Of a DNA stretch of 64,000 nt, positions 1 to 29,683 are shown in pieces. The position numbers and the translations under genes are program-made. Origin of the DNA: Equus caballus (Eukaryota; Chordata; Mammalia; Perissodactyla; Equidae). Below the pieces are notes generated by a model. It worked only from the letters and a program-made list of their open reading frames with translations. It searched no databases and was not told the DNA's origin. The stretch spans positions 7,225,001-7,289,000 of the forward strand of contig NC_091693.1 of the NCBI RefSeq assembly GCF_041296265.1, read 5' to 3'. Within the stretch, counting starts at the first letter, position 1; the number at the start of each line of letters is the position of its first letter.

Positions 1-283
1 TGGCTGAGTCACTTTTCCAAATCTCAGTTTAGACATGGTGCCCCTTCTGTGTCCCTGGCCTTTGTTTCCCTATCTGCTCTTGGTCTGCAGAGCCTGCCTT
101 GCCCACTGCTCCATCCGCTCCCCCTCACACACACAGTTCACATCTTACAGAGTCCTATCTGCACCCAGCACCCACCTCACCTCCTCCAGGAAGCCCTCCC
201 TTACCTCCAGCAGAGTTCCCTTACAGTGGAGTTCTGTAGCTAGGATCCCTGACCCCAGTCAGGCCCAGCAGTGGCCCTCCTAA

Positions 284-13869
<13,586 letters not shown>

Positions 13870-13929
13870 GGGCCAGCAGCCCCCTCCACCGCAGCCCTGC
13901 TGCTTCTGAAGAGAGAGGTATTTTAATCC

Positions 13930-13935
13930 AATAAA
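13930..13935 (+). terminator. WDR62: WDR62 poly(A) signal AATAAA
   Basis: A canonical AATAAA lies 61 bases after the WDR62 stop, giving a very short 3' UTR. Cleavage is expected near 13950. Confidence 0.85.
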
Positions 13936-14924
13936 CTGACAGCTTGAAGGAGTGGTTCCTGCTCCTTTTCCTGGCGCATCCACAGAGCCCCCTTCAGGTG
14001 TAGTCGGGGAGGGAGGGTGGAGAGCAATGCTCTGGTGGACCAGCCTGGGGAACTCACAGATGCCTGATGCCAGTCCCTGCTCCAGGACGCCGTCAATGGG
14101 CCAGCATTCCCAAGAAATCTGGGAACTGCAGTAATGATGATCCCAGTGCCTGGCTGCCACATTGCCTATCCCCAGCCCAGTGAGCTGCTGTGGGGTCACG
14201 GGTGGTCCATGCCTGGTGGGGCCCATGTGGATCCTATGAGGTCCAGGTTTTTGTCACCATCTGCAGCAGGGGAAATTGAGAAGAGACAAACAGGTCACCC
14301 ACTGGACAATCTGGGCAGCCTGCCCAGGCCACCCAGCAGCTGGAATCCGTAATTCCTTCCCCAGCAGGAGGATTGTGTTCAGCTTCAGCATCCCATGAGC
14401 TCCCAGCACTGGTACCAGCTTCCCCAGGCAGCAGGCATCTAGCCATATGGCGTGTCTGCTAAGAAGGCCACTCTTGTGACCACCAAAGCCCCCACTGTCC
14501 CAAGTCTCTATAAAACGGAAGCCAGCAGGGGCAGGGCTATCTCCTAAAGCACAGTCCCACCATGTAGCCTGTTGTGGCCTGAACCCACACTTGCCTGTGA
14601 GTTCCTCTCTGCTCTGTTTGTGATCATGGCCCACCAGAAAGAGGCTCAGAGAAATCCACTGTGTTGCCCAGAGTCCCATAGAGCTGAGACTTAAACCTAG
14701 GCTTTCTTGGTGACATGAGGACATGGATCTGCTGCCTCTGGAAACATTGACACACACCAGAACCAATCATGCAGTTGTTCAGAAATCCTGCCAGCCCACG
14801 GGTGCCTGTCACTGTCCTCCCCTCTAGAGGTGGGGTGAGAAAGAGCACAGGCAAGGCGTCTTCCCCCGTGGCATTCACCTCCTAGAGAGCAGTACACCCA
14901 GGAATGAAAACAGTTACTAACAGC

Positions 14925-15180
14925 TGTAGGTGAGCTGAGGAAAGTCACTGTGTGGCCGAAGGGTCAGAGAAGGCCTTTCTGAGATGACATTTGAGCCGAG
15001 GCTTGATAGAGGGCACAGGCCATGTGGACATCTTGGGGACATATCCAGGCAGACAGAACAGCCCGTGCAAAGACCCCATGGGGATCACAGGTATGGGTAA
15101 AGAATAGCAACAAAGCCGGGATGGCTGGAATGGGGTGAGCTGGGGGAAGAGGAGAGGAGAGCAGGTGGGAGGGGCCCTGT
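14925..15180 (-). repeat. L2 LINE fragment
   Basis: Antisense L2 tail: agaaggcctttctgagatgac, atttgagccgaggc, ggcagacagaacagcccgtg. Confidence 0.65.
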
Positions 15181-17089
15181 TCCTTCATGACATTTAAGTC
15201 TAAGAAACATTCACAACATGATTTTTTTCCCTAAATAAAATCCCTGATTTGGGGGTTTGGGGAGCTCCAGTATCGTTTATTTCTTAAGACTCCCTTTCTC
15301 TGCTCAGGGAGCCCAGGTGGTCCAGGACTCATAGGTGGGCTGCACCTCTGCGAGGAGGCTCCCTGCCCAGGCCCACGGGTCACCCCGCAAGACTAGAGAC
15401 CCACTCTCCCTGCCCTTGCCTAGCTTGGTTGTAGTCGCCTAGGATCCCTGAGGCAAGATTTGGTGTCCAGGCTCCTGGACACCCAGGGGACCATCCTGGA
15501 CCTCTGTCCCTCATGGAATTAACCCGTCCTCCCACTCTGTATCATAGTTAAGCCTGCAACTCCAAGTAGCAAACACCTGGCTTATGGGGGCCCAAGCTGT
15601 AGGGATAATTGTTGTCTTGATTATGTTCCTGCTCTGTCACTCTGTGAGTCTGACTTTCACATTCCACCTTAGGCCCTCACAGTTGCAACATGGCTGCCAT
15701 AGCACCCAGCAATACATCCTCACCCAACTAGGAGCAAAGGCACAAAGCTGGGCAGCTGCCAGGGAAGTGGGAAAAAGCTGCAAGCCTTCCCAAGTGCCTC
15801 CCCTTTCCGATCAGTGGCAGGCCACAGGAATGGTGATGGCTTTGGTTTGCTTGAAACTGCCCTCTTGTCCTGGGCATGTTGCTGCTCAAACAAAATAGGG
15901 TTCTCAGCACAAAAGGTGGCTGGTAGTTAGGACCCAGTGTGTCTGCCACTCTCCACTTCCTAGTGCCAAGCTCTTCATCCATGGAAGCACCAGACTTCTC
16001 TCCTCGGACAAACCAGCTGGTTAAGAAACCACTGCTGATGAATGTGTGTGCGGGCCATCCATCGACAGGGGCCCGGCAGGAAGAGGACAGCATGCTCAAG
16101 TGGGACAGTTGACAGAGAGTTTAGGGAAGGGAGCATTTGCAGAGGAAAAGATAGGGAATAGGGTACCCACAGGCAGGTACCGAACCCGGACTAGTACCGG
16201 AGGAAAGCTGTCACCTCCAGGCCTCAAGGCACGAGGGTGCATAGTGGAATCCCAAAGAGCAAATCCTGGAGAGTGGGCTGCCCTGAGGGGAGCTGTGCTC
16301 CTGCCAAGCCCATGGGGAGGGAGTTGGGGGATCCCCTCCCCCATCTTCTGTGGGGTTCCCCATTGTCCAAACCCTGCTGGAAGCCAGAGGACGTGGGAGC
16401 CCAGATGATGCTGTCCACCCAGGTCAGCCTCCCAGGACACGGAGCAGGGCAGAATGGGACAGAAAGGGTGGCTGGGGGCAAATGAAGATCTCCAGCCCTA
16501 GATTTTTCCCTAATGCGTTTTCAGCTACAACACAGGAACAAGTTGCTCAAGAGACATGGTGTCGGGAGTATGGAGAACTGGGCACCTGAGAAGAAACAGA
16601 AAATGGCTCCCCCTAACCTATTTGCCAGCTCATTCTATGCAACTGAAGGAGGCCCCCTGCACTCCACGTCTGACAGCTCCTGGATACTGGGCTGCCAGAC
16701 CTGTGCCGGGCCCTCCAGTCATGGCTGCATGCAATCCAACAGCTGTGAGATGGAGACACCTCAAACCGCACTTTACAGATGCCTGCCTGGCCACCCTGCC
16801 TCTCAAGAGTTCCAAACAACCCCCTGGCCGCATGCTGGACCCCATGCTAAGCATTCTCCTGACATTATCTACATAGATCTTCAACACAAACCAGCACTAG
16901 GGGGACTCATCGGTCCCATTGTCCAGATGAAGAAACTTAGGCTCAGTAAGAAGTGACTTGCCCGGGTCCTGCAGAGGTGAAGCGGCAAAGCCCTGGGCTG
17001 GCAGACTCTCAGCACTGGCCCCCTTGCCTCCTCAAGGGAGTCAGCAGGACTGAGTCTCAGGGAGTGCGAATAAATGAAGAAATATTGCT

Positions 17090-17410
17090 TCTCTCAGCAC
17101 CAAGCCTTCGTATAGACTGTCCCCTCTGCCAGGAACACCCTCCCCTTCCACCTGAAACCTCCTCTTCCTTCAGGGCTCATACCCCGGAAGTCATCCCTGA
17201 ACCCTCAGGCTGGATCGGGAGCCTCTTCCAGGCCCCCCGAGCACCCTGGGTTTTCCCCATCGCTGCTTGGCTCTCTGCCTGTGCTTCCCCCATCCTAGCC
17301 TTGGTCATCCGGGCTATCAGTGTGAGTCTCCCATGGACTAAGTTGTGTGTTCATTTTCAGTGCCGAGCCAGGCCTGGTCTGTAGCTGGAGCTCAGAAAAT
17401 TATTGGGGGA
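17090..17410 (+). repeat. L2 LINE fragment
   Basis: Sense L2 3' end: ctctgccaggaacacc, cctgaaacctcctcttcc and the closing gggaataaatgaaag. Confidence 0.6.
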
Positions 17411-18248
17411 ATAAATGAAAGTAACTGCATGAGGAGTATTCAAAATCCTTGACCCCTGGTTAAGAGGTCAGACAATGACCAATCTAGAACACAGCCTGGC
17501 CAGCGTGCTAGGGTAGGGTCTGAGGAGCCCTGGCTGGGTCAGGTGACACTGTTTAGTTCCTGGACTGTGGGAGAGTGGGGGAGTGGTGTCCCAGGCAGTC
17601 ACTACGAGCTGAACTATTAACAAACCAGGATTCTAATGCCCAGTACACCTGAACAGTGCTTCTGGCTGAAGTCAGCCCTGGGCATCTGAGGATCAGAGAG
17701 ATGGATGCACAGCCTGGATCCTCACTTTGCTCTTACCTATAGGACCCTGCTGTCCCTCCGTGCTCTGGAGCAAGGCAATCACAGTTGCCCCCTCCCCTGC
17801 TTCCTCAGACAGCTGCTGTGATTTGAATACCCAAGCAGCTGTTGGACATCCGGTGGTGACTGATTTGCCTGGCAAACAGACTCTCAGGCCTTTGGCCCTG
17901 CTGGTACCATGGGGAGACACTCAGTCCCCCTGGGCTCTTTGTTTCCTGTCTTCACCCCCTAAAGCCCCCTAGGCTCCTGTTTCACCCTTTCTTGATCTCC
18001 TTGGGGGTCCTAGCACTTGTGTGCCCCTGGAGGCTGGAGAGTGCCCTCAGAAACGCAGCGTTGGACAAGAGGGAGGAACAGCGGACCCGGAGGCAGAGGT
18101 AACTGGAGCCAGCCAAGTCTGCTCCCTGGCCTGTCAGGAAATTTGCATGGAGAGAAGGAGGCTCCTCCATGGCTTCCCCTCCCTTCCCACCTGGGATAGT
18201 CAGACCCGGGCTGAGGCCCGACAGCAGGCAGAGGAGCAGCCCGTGTGA

Positions 18249-19978
<1,730 letters not shown>

Positions 19979-20010
19979 CACTGTGCACCCGTGTCCACCC
20001 ACGAGAGGCA

Positions 20011-20016
20011 AATAAA
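20011..20016 (+). terminator. OVOL3: OVOL3 poly(A) signal AATAAA
   Basis: AATAAA begins 33 bases after the OVOL3 stop codon. Expected cleavage (about 10-30 nt downstream) falls at or beyond the POLR2I signal on the other strand. Confidence 0.8.
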
Positions 20017-20043
20017 CACAGGAAACGCACACCCAACACAGCG

Positions 20044-20049
20044 TTTATT
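20044..20049 (-). terminator. POLR2I: POLR2I poly(A) signal (TTTATT on + strand)
   Basis: This is AATAAA read on the minus strand, 17 bases past the POLR2I stop codon. Its expected cleavage region overlaps the OVOL3 signal at 20011-20016. Confidence 0.8.
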
Positions 20050-20066
20050 GCACAGGGGAGGGGGGT

Positions 20067-21895
<1,829 letters not shown>

Positions 21896-24800
21896 ATGGA
21901 GGTGACGGGGCTGTCGGCGCCCACAGTGACCGTTTTCATCAGCAGCTCTCTGAACAGCTTCCGCTCCCAGAAGCGATACAGTCGCAGCCTCACCATAGCT
22001 GAGTTCAAGGTGTGGCCGTGGGGGCGGGGCCCGGAGGGCGGGGCGCAGGGTTTGAGGGGGCGGGGCAAAGAAGAAATGGAGGGGCTTCCCAAACGCAGGG
22101 TGGGGCCAGGGATAAGCTGAGGTTGCAGAGATTGGGGGCGAGGCAGGGGAAAACTAGAGGTTCCAGACGGCGGGAACAAGAACCGAGGGAGGCGGCCAGG
22201 GGTAACCAGGTGGATCCTAATGGTGGGTCTCGGAGGAGTAAGGATGGGGTGATGGTTATTGATAGAAGGGGCGGAGCCTCAGGTGGAGGGTGGGGCCACT
22301 GACAGCTTCCACCTCTCCTGCCCCCCACAGTGTAAACTAGAGCTGGTGGTGGGCAGCCCTGCTTCTTGCATGGAACTGGAGCTGTATGGAGCTGACGACA
22401 AGTTCTACGGCAAGCTGGATCAGGAGGATGCCCTGCTGGGCTCGTACCCCGTAGACGATGGCTGCCGCATTCACGTGAGGCCTCCCCATCTGTGATCCCT
22501 CCCCTCCGTTCATTTATTTATTTGACAGATGCTTGCAATACTTTACCCTGTGTGATGACTAAGATAGGCCCTACTGTCATGGATCCCCTGGTCCAGTATG
22601 GAGAGACAGACCCATCACCCGACAGTGACAGCCAGAGTGGTCTGGACTGGGCTGGGGAAAGCCCAGGGAACTGGGAGTGCCCAGAGAGGTACCCACCTCC
22701 ACCTGGGAGGATCAGAAGGGGCTTCCTAAAGGAAGGGATGCCTGAGATGAGACCTGAGGATGAGGAAAGAGCGACCTAGAAGAAATGGGAAGGGCATGCC
22801 AGGTGGAGGGAAGAGTGTATGGAGGCCTATACAGTGTGAGTGGGTCAGGGTGAGCGTTGCCATGTTAGCTCAGGGGCTCAGGCCTAACATCTCAGGGTGT
22901 TCCTGACCCCTCTCTTTCCCTCACATCCACATCCAGTCTCTCCGCAAACCCTGTGGGCTCCACCCACAGCATCTATCCAGGATCTAAACTCTTCTCCCCA
23001 CTGCCCCACCCTGGCCCGGCCTCCATCCTCTGCCTCCTGGACCATCACAGCAGCCCCCGCCCTGTCTCCCTGCTCCGTCCCCGCCCCCTGCAGTCTGCTC
23101 CCCACGGCAGCCAGGCAGCCAGGAGCCGCCTGCGAACCTGAGTCAGGTCAGGGCCCTCCCGGCTCAGAGCCTCCCCTGGCTGCACCTCATCCTGGGTAAA
23201 AGCCAAAGCCTACAGTGATCTGTTGCATCTCCTACTCTCCCCCGGCTCACTCTACTCCAGCCACGCTGGCCTCCCCGCTGTTCCCCAGAAGAGCTGAGGC
23301 CGTTTCTGCATCCAGGACTTTGTGCCTCTGGTTCCGTCTCATCCTTCAGGCCTTGTCTCAGACATCCCTCCTCTCAGAAGCCCTCTCTAACCACCCTGCT
23401 ATCCTCTTTAAGGCCATCTGTGGTATGTTTCTACGTAGACCCTTGTCATGACCTGGCTGTAACACACGTACCTGTGCACACGTTTGTGGTTGGTCTCCCA
23501 GCAGAACAAACCCTCCTTAAAGGCAGGGCTGTCTCTCTTTTTGCACCGTGTCCCTAGTCGCCAGCACAGGGCCAACTGGGCGCCTTGGAGGAACTCAGCA
23601 AGGGCTGAGTGAGTGAATATTGGAGGTGGTACAGGAAGGGATGTTCCAGGGTCTGAAGGTTGAGACCAGCTTAGGAGGATCCCAGAGGCCAGAGAGGATA
23701 GACAAGCCACCTAGAGGGCTTGTGGCCAGGCCCGAGCTCTGCCCTTCAGCTCCAGTGACTTGGGGACCATCGGTGATGGGCATGTCAGCACGCAGGGGTC
23801 GTTTGGGGGCAGACGCAGCCTCCAGGGGCTTGGATGAGGTGCAGAAGGGGAGATGGACAGTGTAGACGCCTGCTCTCATCCCTTCAGCTGGGCTCTGGAA
23901 AGGAGAGAAGGCTGGGGAAATGTGAAGGTAGAGGGATGTGGGTTTTCCTGACAGAAAAGACTTAACATCTGTGGAACATTCCAGTGTGCAACCCACACAC
24001 CCGCATCCCAGGGCTCCCTGGCTGGACCTTGATCCCCACCGACCGACCTCCCCTCATGACAGGTCATTGACCACAGTGGTGCCCGCCTTGGGGAGTTTGA
24101 GGACGTGTCCAAGGTGAAGAAATACTCGATCCCAGAAGAAGCCTACGACCAGAGGCAAGGTACGGGCACCCAGGGATGGATGGGGCGTGTGCGGGCCGGA
24201 GGAAGTGTGTGCAGGTGGGCGGAGGTCGGGGCAGATGGATAGATGGGGACGTGGAGGGGAGATCAGTGGTGTGGGCAGTGGGGCAGACAGCACAGGAAAA
24301 TGGAGGGGGTGAGTTGAGGTTGGTGTGGGGACATATGGGGACACGAGAGAGCAGTTGGGGGTGGACAGGGCATGGGTGTGAAGAGGGGCTGGAAGGTGTG
24401 AGGGGGTGTGGGCAGGCAGACAGGGACATAGGAAATAGGCATGAAAGGGAGCTGGGGGTTCAGGTGTGGGGGGAGCAGTCAGGGTCATGTGGGGCCATGG
24501 TGGGACAGATGGGCTGTTGGGGGCAGGGCATGATAAGATATGTGGAGTGGACAGGGCAGTGTGGTGATCAGTGCAGGCATGTGGGGACAGATCAGACTGT
24601 GGTGGGGAAGACATGGAGGGCCTCGGGGCCTGGATGGAGCTCATGTGATCCTGAGGGGACGTGGGAGGATGGGGTAATGGGAAACACTGGAGGCAGCCGT
24701 CCTCCCCTTATTTCTGGATTGTGGGGAGGCCCAGGGGTCCTGGGAGAGGCCAGGGCAGTGGTGGGAGACTTGCGGGGCTTGGGCAATAGCCCTTTGACAT

Positions 24801-27800
24801 CCAAAACAGAAGAGTTTCTCTGTGAATGTTGGCCCTGTGTGGGCAGTAGGTCATCCTGTTAGCAGAGGCCCCGCCCGGGGGGACCATGTCTGACCCCCTG
24901 TCCCCCACCCCACCCACAGACTCAGTCCGCTCCTTTCTGAAGCGCAGCAAGCTAGGCCGATACAGTGAAGAGGAGCAGGCGCAGCAGAGGGCTGAGAACT
25001 CCCAGCGCCTCACCGAGGAGAAGGCCCAGGCCAGTGCCATCCCCGTGGGCAGCCGCTGTGAAGTGCGGGCGCCTGGGCAGCCCCCTCGCCGGGGCACCGT
25101 CATGTATGTAGGTACGTGGCCCACTGAGACCTTATGCCCGGCCCTGAGGTGGGCAGTGCTAGGCACCAGCACTCGTGGAGATCTCAGTCCAGTAGGGGAG
25201 ACAGACCCCACGCTGACGGTGACAGCCCAGAGTGTGCACAGCTGGGAAGTGGGAAGCAGAGGCAGGATGACGTGATGGGTTGTGATCAAGGAAGCAGAGG
25301 CTAGAGGGAGCAGTTCTGAGCTGAAAGCACAGGGCACAGTGGTCAGAGCTGAGACGGGGGAAACCCAGGCTGAAGCGATCCAGGCAGGGAAGAGGGAAGC
25401 TGAGGGGGCTGTGTGAGCTGAGAGGAGGTACCAGACCTGTCCTTGAGAGCAATCCAGGAGGGCTTCCTGGGGGAAGGATTATCTGAAGGAAAGGGAGAAG
25501 TGAACAAGATGAAAAGCAGGGAAGAGTGTTCTAGCCAGAGGGAACAGTGAGTGTAAAGGGCAGAAACAAGCTTGGTTTATTTGAGGCAGAGAAAGGAAGA
25601 CAGCCTGGCTAGTGGGGAGTAAGTGAGGGGAGAGGTAAGGAGTGAAGTCCGGGGTGTGGGCAGGGCTAGAGCATGCGGGACCTTAGAGACTGGAGACAGT
25701 GTGAGTCTTTTTTCTTTATAACAGCTTTATTGAAGTACAATTTATATACCATAAAGTTCACCCATTTAAAGTGTACAATTCATTGGTTTTTAATATGTTC
25801 ACAGATTGTGCAACTATCGCCACAATTAATTTTATAACATTTTCATCACCCCAAAAAGAAACCTCATAACCATTAGCAACCACTCTCTATTTCTGAAACC
25901 CCACTCAGTCCACATAAGTGGTCACTAATCTACCTTCCGTCTTTATAGATTTGTCTATTCTGGACGTTTCATATAAATGGAATCATACAGTCTGTGGTCT
26001 TCTCTGACTGGCTTCTTTCACTTAGCGTAACATTTTCAAGGTTCATCCATGTTGTAGCACGTAGCAGTATTTCACTTCTTTTTATTACCAAATAATATTC
26101 CATTGTATAGATATACCACATTTTATTTATTCATGCATTTGCTGATGGACATTTGGGTCCTTTTCACTTTTTGGCTATCACAAACAGTGCTGCTGTAAAC
26201 ATTCTTGTGTAAGTTTTTGTGTGGACGTGTACTTTCATTTCTCTATACCTAGGAGTGGAATTGCTGGGTCACATGGTAGCTCTGTGTTTAACCTTTTGAG
26301 GACCTGCCACACTGTTTTCCACAGTGGCTGCACCATTTTACATTGCCGCCAGCAATGTCTGAGGGTTCCAGCTTCTCCACATCCTCACCAACACTTAGTA
26401 TTATCTGTCTTTTTGATTACAGCCATTCTAATGGGAGTGAAGTGGTACAGCGTATGGTTTTGATTTGTATTTCTTTGATGGCTAAAGATGTTGAGCATCT
26501 TTTCATGTGCTTGTATATCTTCTTTGGAGAAATGTCTGTTCAGATGTTTTTGCCCATTTTTTTAATTGGGTGGTTTGTCTTTTTGTTGTTGAGTTGTGTA
26601 TTAGTTTGCTTGGGCTGCCATCACAAAGTACCACACAGCAGGTGGCTTAAACACCAGAAATTGACTTCTCACAGTTCTGGAAGCTGGAAGTCCAAGATCA
26701 AGGCCTTGGCAGGTTTGCTTTCTTCTGAGGCCTCTCTCCTTGGCTTGCAGAAGGCCACCTCCTCTCTCTGTCCTCACGTGGTCTTTCCGCCGTGTGCAGG
26801 CACATCCCTGGCGTCTCTTTGTCCAGATTTCCTCTTGTTGGGATACCAGTCAGCTTGGATTAGATCTCACCCTAATAGCCTCATTTTAATTTAATTATCT
26901 CTCCAAAGGCCCTGTCTCCAAATACAGTCACCTTCTGAGCTACTGAGCATCAGCCTGTGAATTCAGCCCATAACAAGTTGTAAGAGTTCTTTACATACTC
27001 TATATAAAATTTTCTTATCAAATGTATCATTTGCAAATATTTTCTCCCATTCTGTGAGTTGGTTGTCTTTTTACTCTCTTGATAGTGTCCTTTGAAGCAC
27101 AAAAGTTTTTAATTTTTATGAGGTCCTATTTATCTATTTTTTCTTTTGTTGCACAAGTAGTACTTTGGTATTATATCTAAGAAACCAGCCTAATAAGGTC
27201 CCAAAGATTTATGCCTATATTTTCTTCTAAGAGTTTTACAGTGTTACATCTTGCATTTAAGACTTGGCCCGTTTTGGGTTAATTTTGTGCGTGGTGTGAG
27301 GTAGGGGTCCAGCTTCATTCTCTTGCATGTGGGTATCTAGTTGTCCCAACACAATTTGTTGAAAAGACTATTTTTTCCTCATTGAATTGTCTTGGCATCC
27401 TTATGGTCCAAAATCATTTGACCATAAGCAGTGTGGATTTTATGCTGAGTGAGATGGGAAGCCCTGAGGAGTTTGGGGCAAGGCAGCGGTATTATTTCCC
27501 TTCACTTCTTACAAAGACCCCTTTGGCCAGGGGTGTTGAGTGAATAGGGGGTCTAGTGTAGGAGCAGGGAGACAGTGAAGGGGGTGACCATATTAGTCTG
27601 GGCAGGAGATGGCGGTGGTCCTGGGTGTTAGTGAGGAGGGGTTTTCACCAGGACAGGCTTTCCACTCAGTGGGCAGGCACATATCTGGGGGGAGCTTCAT
27701 ATGAAGGTGTCATTGGGATTTCTCCCCTGGGCAGGACTCACAGATTTCAAGCCTGGCTACTGGATTGGTGTCCGCTATGACGAGCCACTAGGGAAAAACG

Positions 27801-28104
27801 ATGGCAGGTAATAAGTATTCCTACTCAGGCGGCTGTGTGTGTGTCCATGCCTGTGTCTGTGCCTGCAGATGTGTTCATGTATGTGTAAGTGCATGCATGT
27901 ACTACTGGGTGAGCCTGCCCATCCTAGCATCTGGGGTGGGAGCCATGTTGGGGGCCCTCTGACCACTGCCTCCCCATTATGCCCTACAGCGTGAACGGGA
28001 AACGTTACTTTGAATGCCAGGCCAAGTACGGCGCCTTCGTCAAGCCATCAGTTGTGACAGTGGGGGACTTCCCTGAGGAAGACTATGGGTTGGATGAGAT
28101 GTGA
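21896..28104 (+). CDS. TBCB: TBCB, tubulin folding cofactor B
   Basis: There are six coding exons: 21896-22009, 22331-22474, 24063-24159, 24920-25111, 27735-27807 and 27990-28104, giving 244 residues as in human. TBCB is cytosolic; it captures alpha-tubulin from the chaperonin pathway and, with TBCE, helps build or dissociate tubulin dimers. Residues about 1-90 form a ubiquitin-like domain ([18 protein letters not shown]... to PVDDGCRIH). A charged helical segment follows ([19 protein letters not shown]). The CAP-Gly domain is near residues 163-231 and holds the signature GKNDG, split by the last intron. The protein ends YGLDEM where I recall human YGLDEI; this C-terminal acidic tail resembles the EEY/F-type ends that CAP-Gly domains bind. 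Intron 4 (25112-27734) holds a three-layer nest of repeats. Confidence 0.97.
22505..22800 (-). repeat. L2 LINE fragment, TBCB intron 2
   Basis: Starts gttcatttatttatttgacag; later 'ggcttcctaaaggaagg' and 'gcctgagatgagacctgag' resemble the antisense L2 tail. Confidence 0.5.
23200..23630 (+). repeat. L2 LINE 3' end, TBCB intron 2
   Basis: Sense L2 order: ctacagtgatctg, ccacgctggcctccc, ccctcctctcagaagccc, then 'aaggcagggctgtctctc' and a closing gagtgagtga. Confidence 0.7.
25708..27424 (-). mobile_element. L1 LINE 3' portion, TBCB intron 4
   Basis: T-rich start (the L1 tail read in reverse) followed by the well-known antisense L1 3' region: 'gctttattgaagtacaatt', 'ggtcttctctgactggcttc', 'ggagtggaattgctgggtca', 'ttgaaaagactatttttt'. 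An LTR sits inside it at 26597-26975. Confidence 0.85.
26597..26975 (-). mobile_element. Solitary MLT1-type LTR (ERVL-MaLR fossil)
   Basis: Runs from tgtattagtttgcttggg to cagcccataaca, the MLT1A/B LTR in reverse. The 5-bp duplication agttg at 26592-26596 and 26976-26980 fits ERVL-type insertion. It lies inside the L1 and is a pre-eutherian-radiation or early eutherian fossil without coding parts. Confidence 0.85.
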
Positions 28105-28243
28105 TGCCCAAGCAAGGGCATCCCCCTGTTCCAGCTAACTCGCCTACTTATTGCCCCTCCCTGTGTATGCCCATGGCCCTCTTCCCCAACCCCATTTTTA
28201 TTTTACTCACTTTGCCTTTGCCATTGTCTTTTGAGACTCATGT

Positions 28244-28249
28244 ATTAAA
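28244..28249 (+). terminator. TBCB: TBCB poly(A) signal ATTAAA
   Basis: ATTAAA, the common variant hexamer, lies 140 bases after the stop, and no AATAAA is nearer. A GT-rich stretch follows. Confidence 0.7.
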
Positions 28250-28409
28250 TTTGCCGGAAACATGGGAAATGTTTGCAGGACTTGATGATTATAGGAGGGG
28301 CTGGGGGCAGCTGGGTAGGTGAGGGTGAAATGGGGGGGCTGGGCACAGCAAAGTTTAGGCTGGGTGAGGCTTTATCCTTTAGCTGGAGGCCCATGAGACT
28401 GTTCTTTGT

Positions 28410-28860
28410 ACTTTATTGGTTAATGTAGTGTTCTGCTGCTATGACAAAGAGGCCTAAAGTAATAATGGCCTTCACAAATGAAAGTTTCTTTCCTTCTCAT
28501 GTAAAGTCTCACGTACTCACCCAGAGCTAATGTGGTGACGCCTCCATGTCAGAGGCCAGTCTCCATCTCCATACATCTTGTTGCTCTCCCATCTCCTCCT
28601 CATGATTCCCACCTCATCTGCTCCAGGCACCAGGAAGAGGGGAACAAGAAGGGGATACTCCTTGTCTTTAAGGAATATGTATAACTCAAAACTCGTTCCT
28701 ATTTCATTGGCCAGAATTTTGTCTCATGGCCACTTGTTGCAAAGGAGGCTGGGAAATGTAGTTTTTATTCTGGGCAGCCATGTTCTTAGCCAAATATCAG
28801 AAGTTCCTGTACTACAGCAGCCGGGGAGAAGGGATATTGGGGGTCAACAAGTAGTTCTAC
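28410..28860. repeat. Unclassified interspersed repeat
   Basis: Contains 'gcaaaggaggctgggaaatg' with 'tagtttttattctgggcagcc', a phrase I know from widespread mammalian repeats. A related piece lies at 37780-38190. I cannot name the family securely. Confidence 0.4.
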
Positions 28861-29214
28861 CATAGTCCCTGTGGGTGGGGGATCTTACCTGTTCACTTAA
28901 GAATAGTTGAAAGAAGTGAGAAGTCTAAATTCTTCAGCAGTAGCATGAAGGCCCTCAGCATTGCAGAGCTGGGCAGAGAACACTGCCCTCGGGTTCGCAC
29001 CGATTGGAGGGGTTCCTGATCTGCTCACTGTGTGGGGGATGCTCCTTAATTGCTGTGATCACTTAATTATAACTTCCAGAGAAGAGCTTGGCAGCAGGGA
29101 GCAAGCACAGTACGCAGAGTGAAGTTGAACCGCCTGCGAGCTGAAGGGATCCTCAGGGGAAGCTGCTCACATCCACAGCCAGCCCTGTGGGCCCGTACTC
29201 TGATGCCCACCCTA

Positions 29215-29420
29215 CTGTGCATGGACAAACTCAGACACACAGGCCACTCGCTCACTGGGCTCACACTCAGACACTGGAGACACCCAAAACACAGACATGA
29301 CAGGTCACGTGCAGAAACGGTGCCCACAGATTCTCTCATATGCACACGTGGGGGAGCCACACATACACACAGGCTACACTCACATTCACACAAACACCCA
29401 CCAGGGATGGATACACACCT
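29215..29420. repeat. CA-rich imperfect low-complexity stretch
   Basis: Many short cacaca/acacac blocks broken by unique bases, probably a decayed (CA)n tract. Confidence 0.5.
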
Positions 29421-29683
29421 CCACAAAAATGCACATCAGTTAAGTTGCCAATCTACAAACAACAAAACAAAACAGTCCTGGTTATTTTAGAAAAGGACCC
29501 GACGGCTTAGGCCCCTTCCATGTCAGGGAGTTGTCAGAGGGGGGAGCATTAGCAGGGGCGTCACACCAGCACCTGCCAGCCTGCAGTGGAAGATCTAAAC
29601 ACAAATTTCCAGGAGGTGCTTTATGCCTGCCAGCTGTTAACGTGGAGAAGCTGTCCCCAAAAGAACATGGGGAAACATTGACA

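Larger units (their letters stand above)
13951..18240. other. WDR62-OVOL3 intergenic stretch, no gene seen
   Basis: I see no supported exons here. The readable content is old repeats (L2 pieces near 14.93-15.18 and 17.09-17.41 kb) and otherwise unique non-coding sequence. Open frames on both strands lack splice context or similarity to anything I recognise. Confidence 0.6.
25140..27620 (-). repeat. L2 LINE, TBCB intron 4, split by an L1 insertion
   Basis: L2-like antisense sequence at about 25140-25705 (including agtgttctagccagaggga) resumes at about 27428-27620 with 'gctgagtgagatgggaagcc'. The interruption is the L1 at 25708-27424. Confidence 0.6.
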
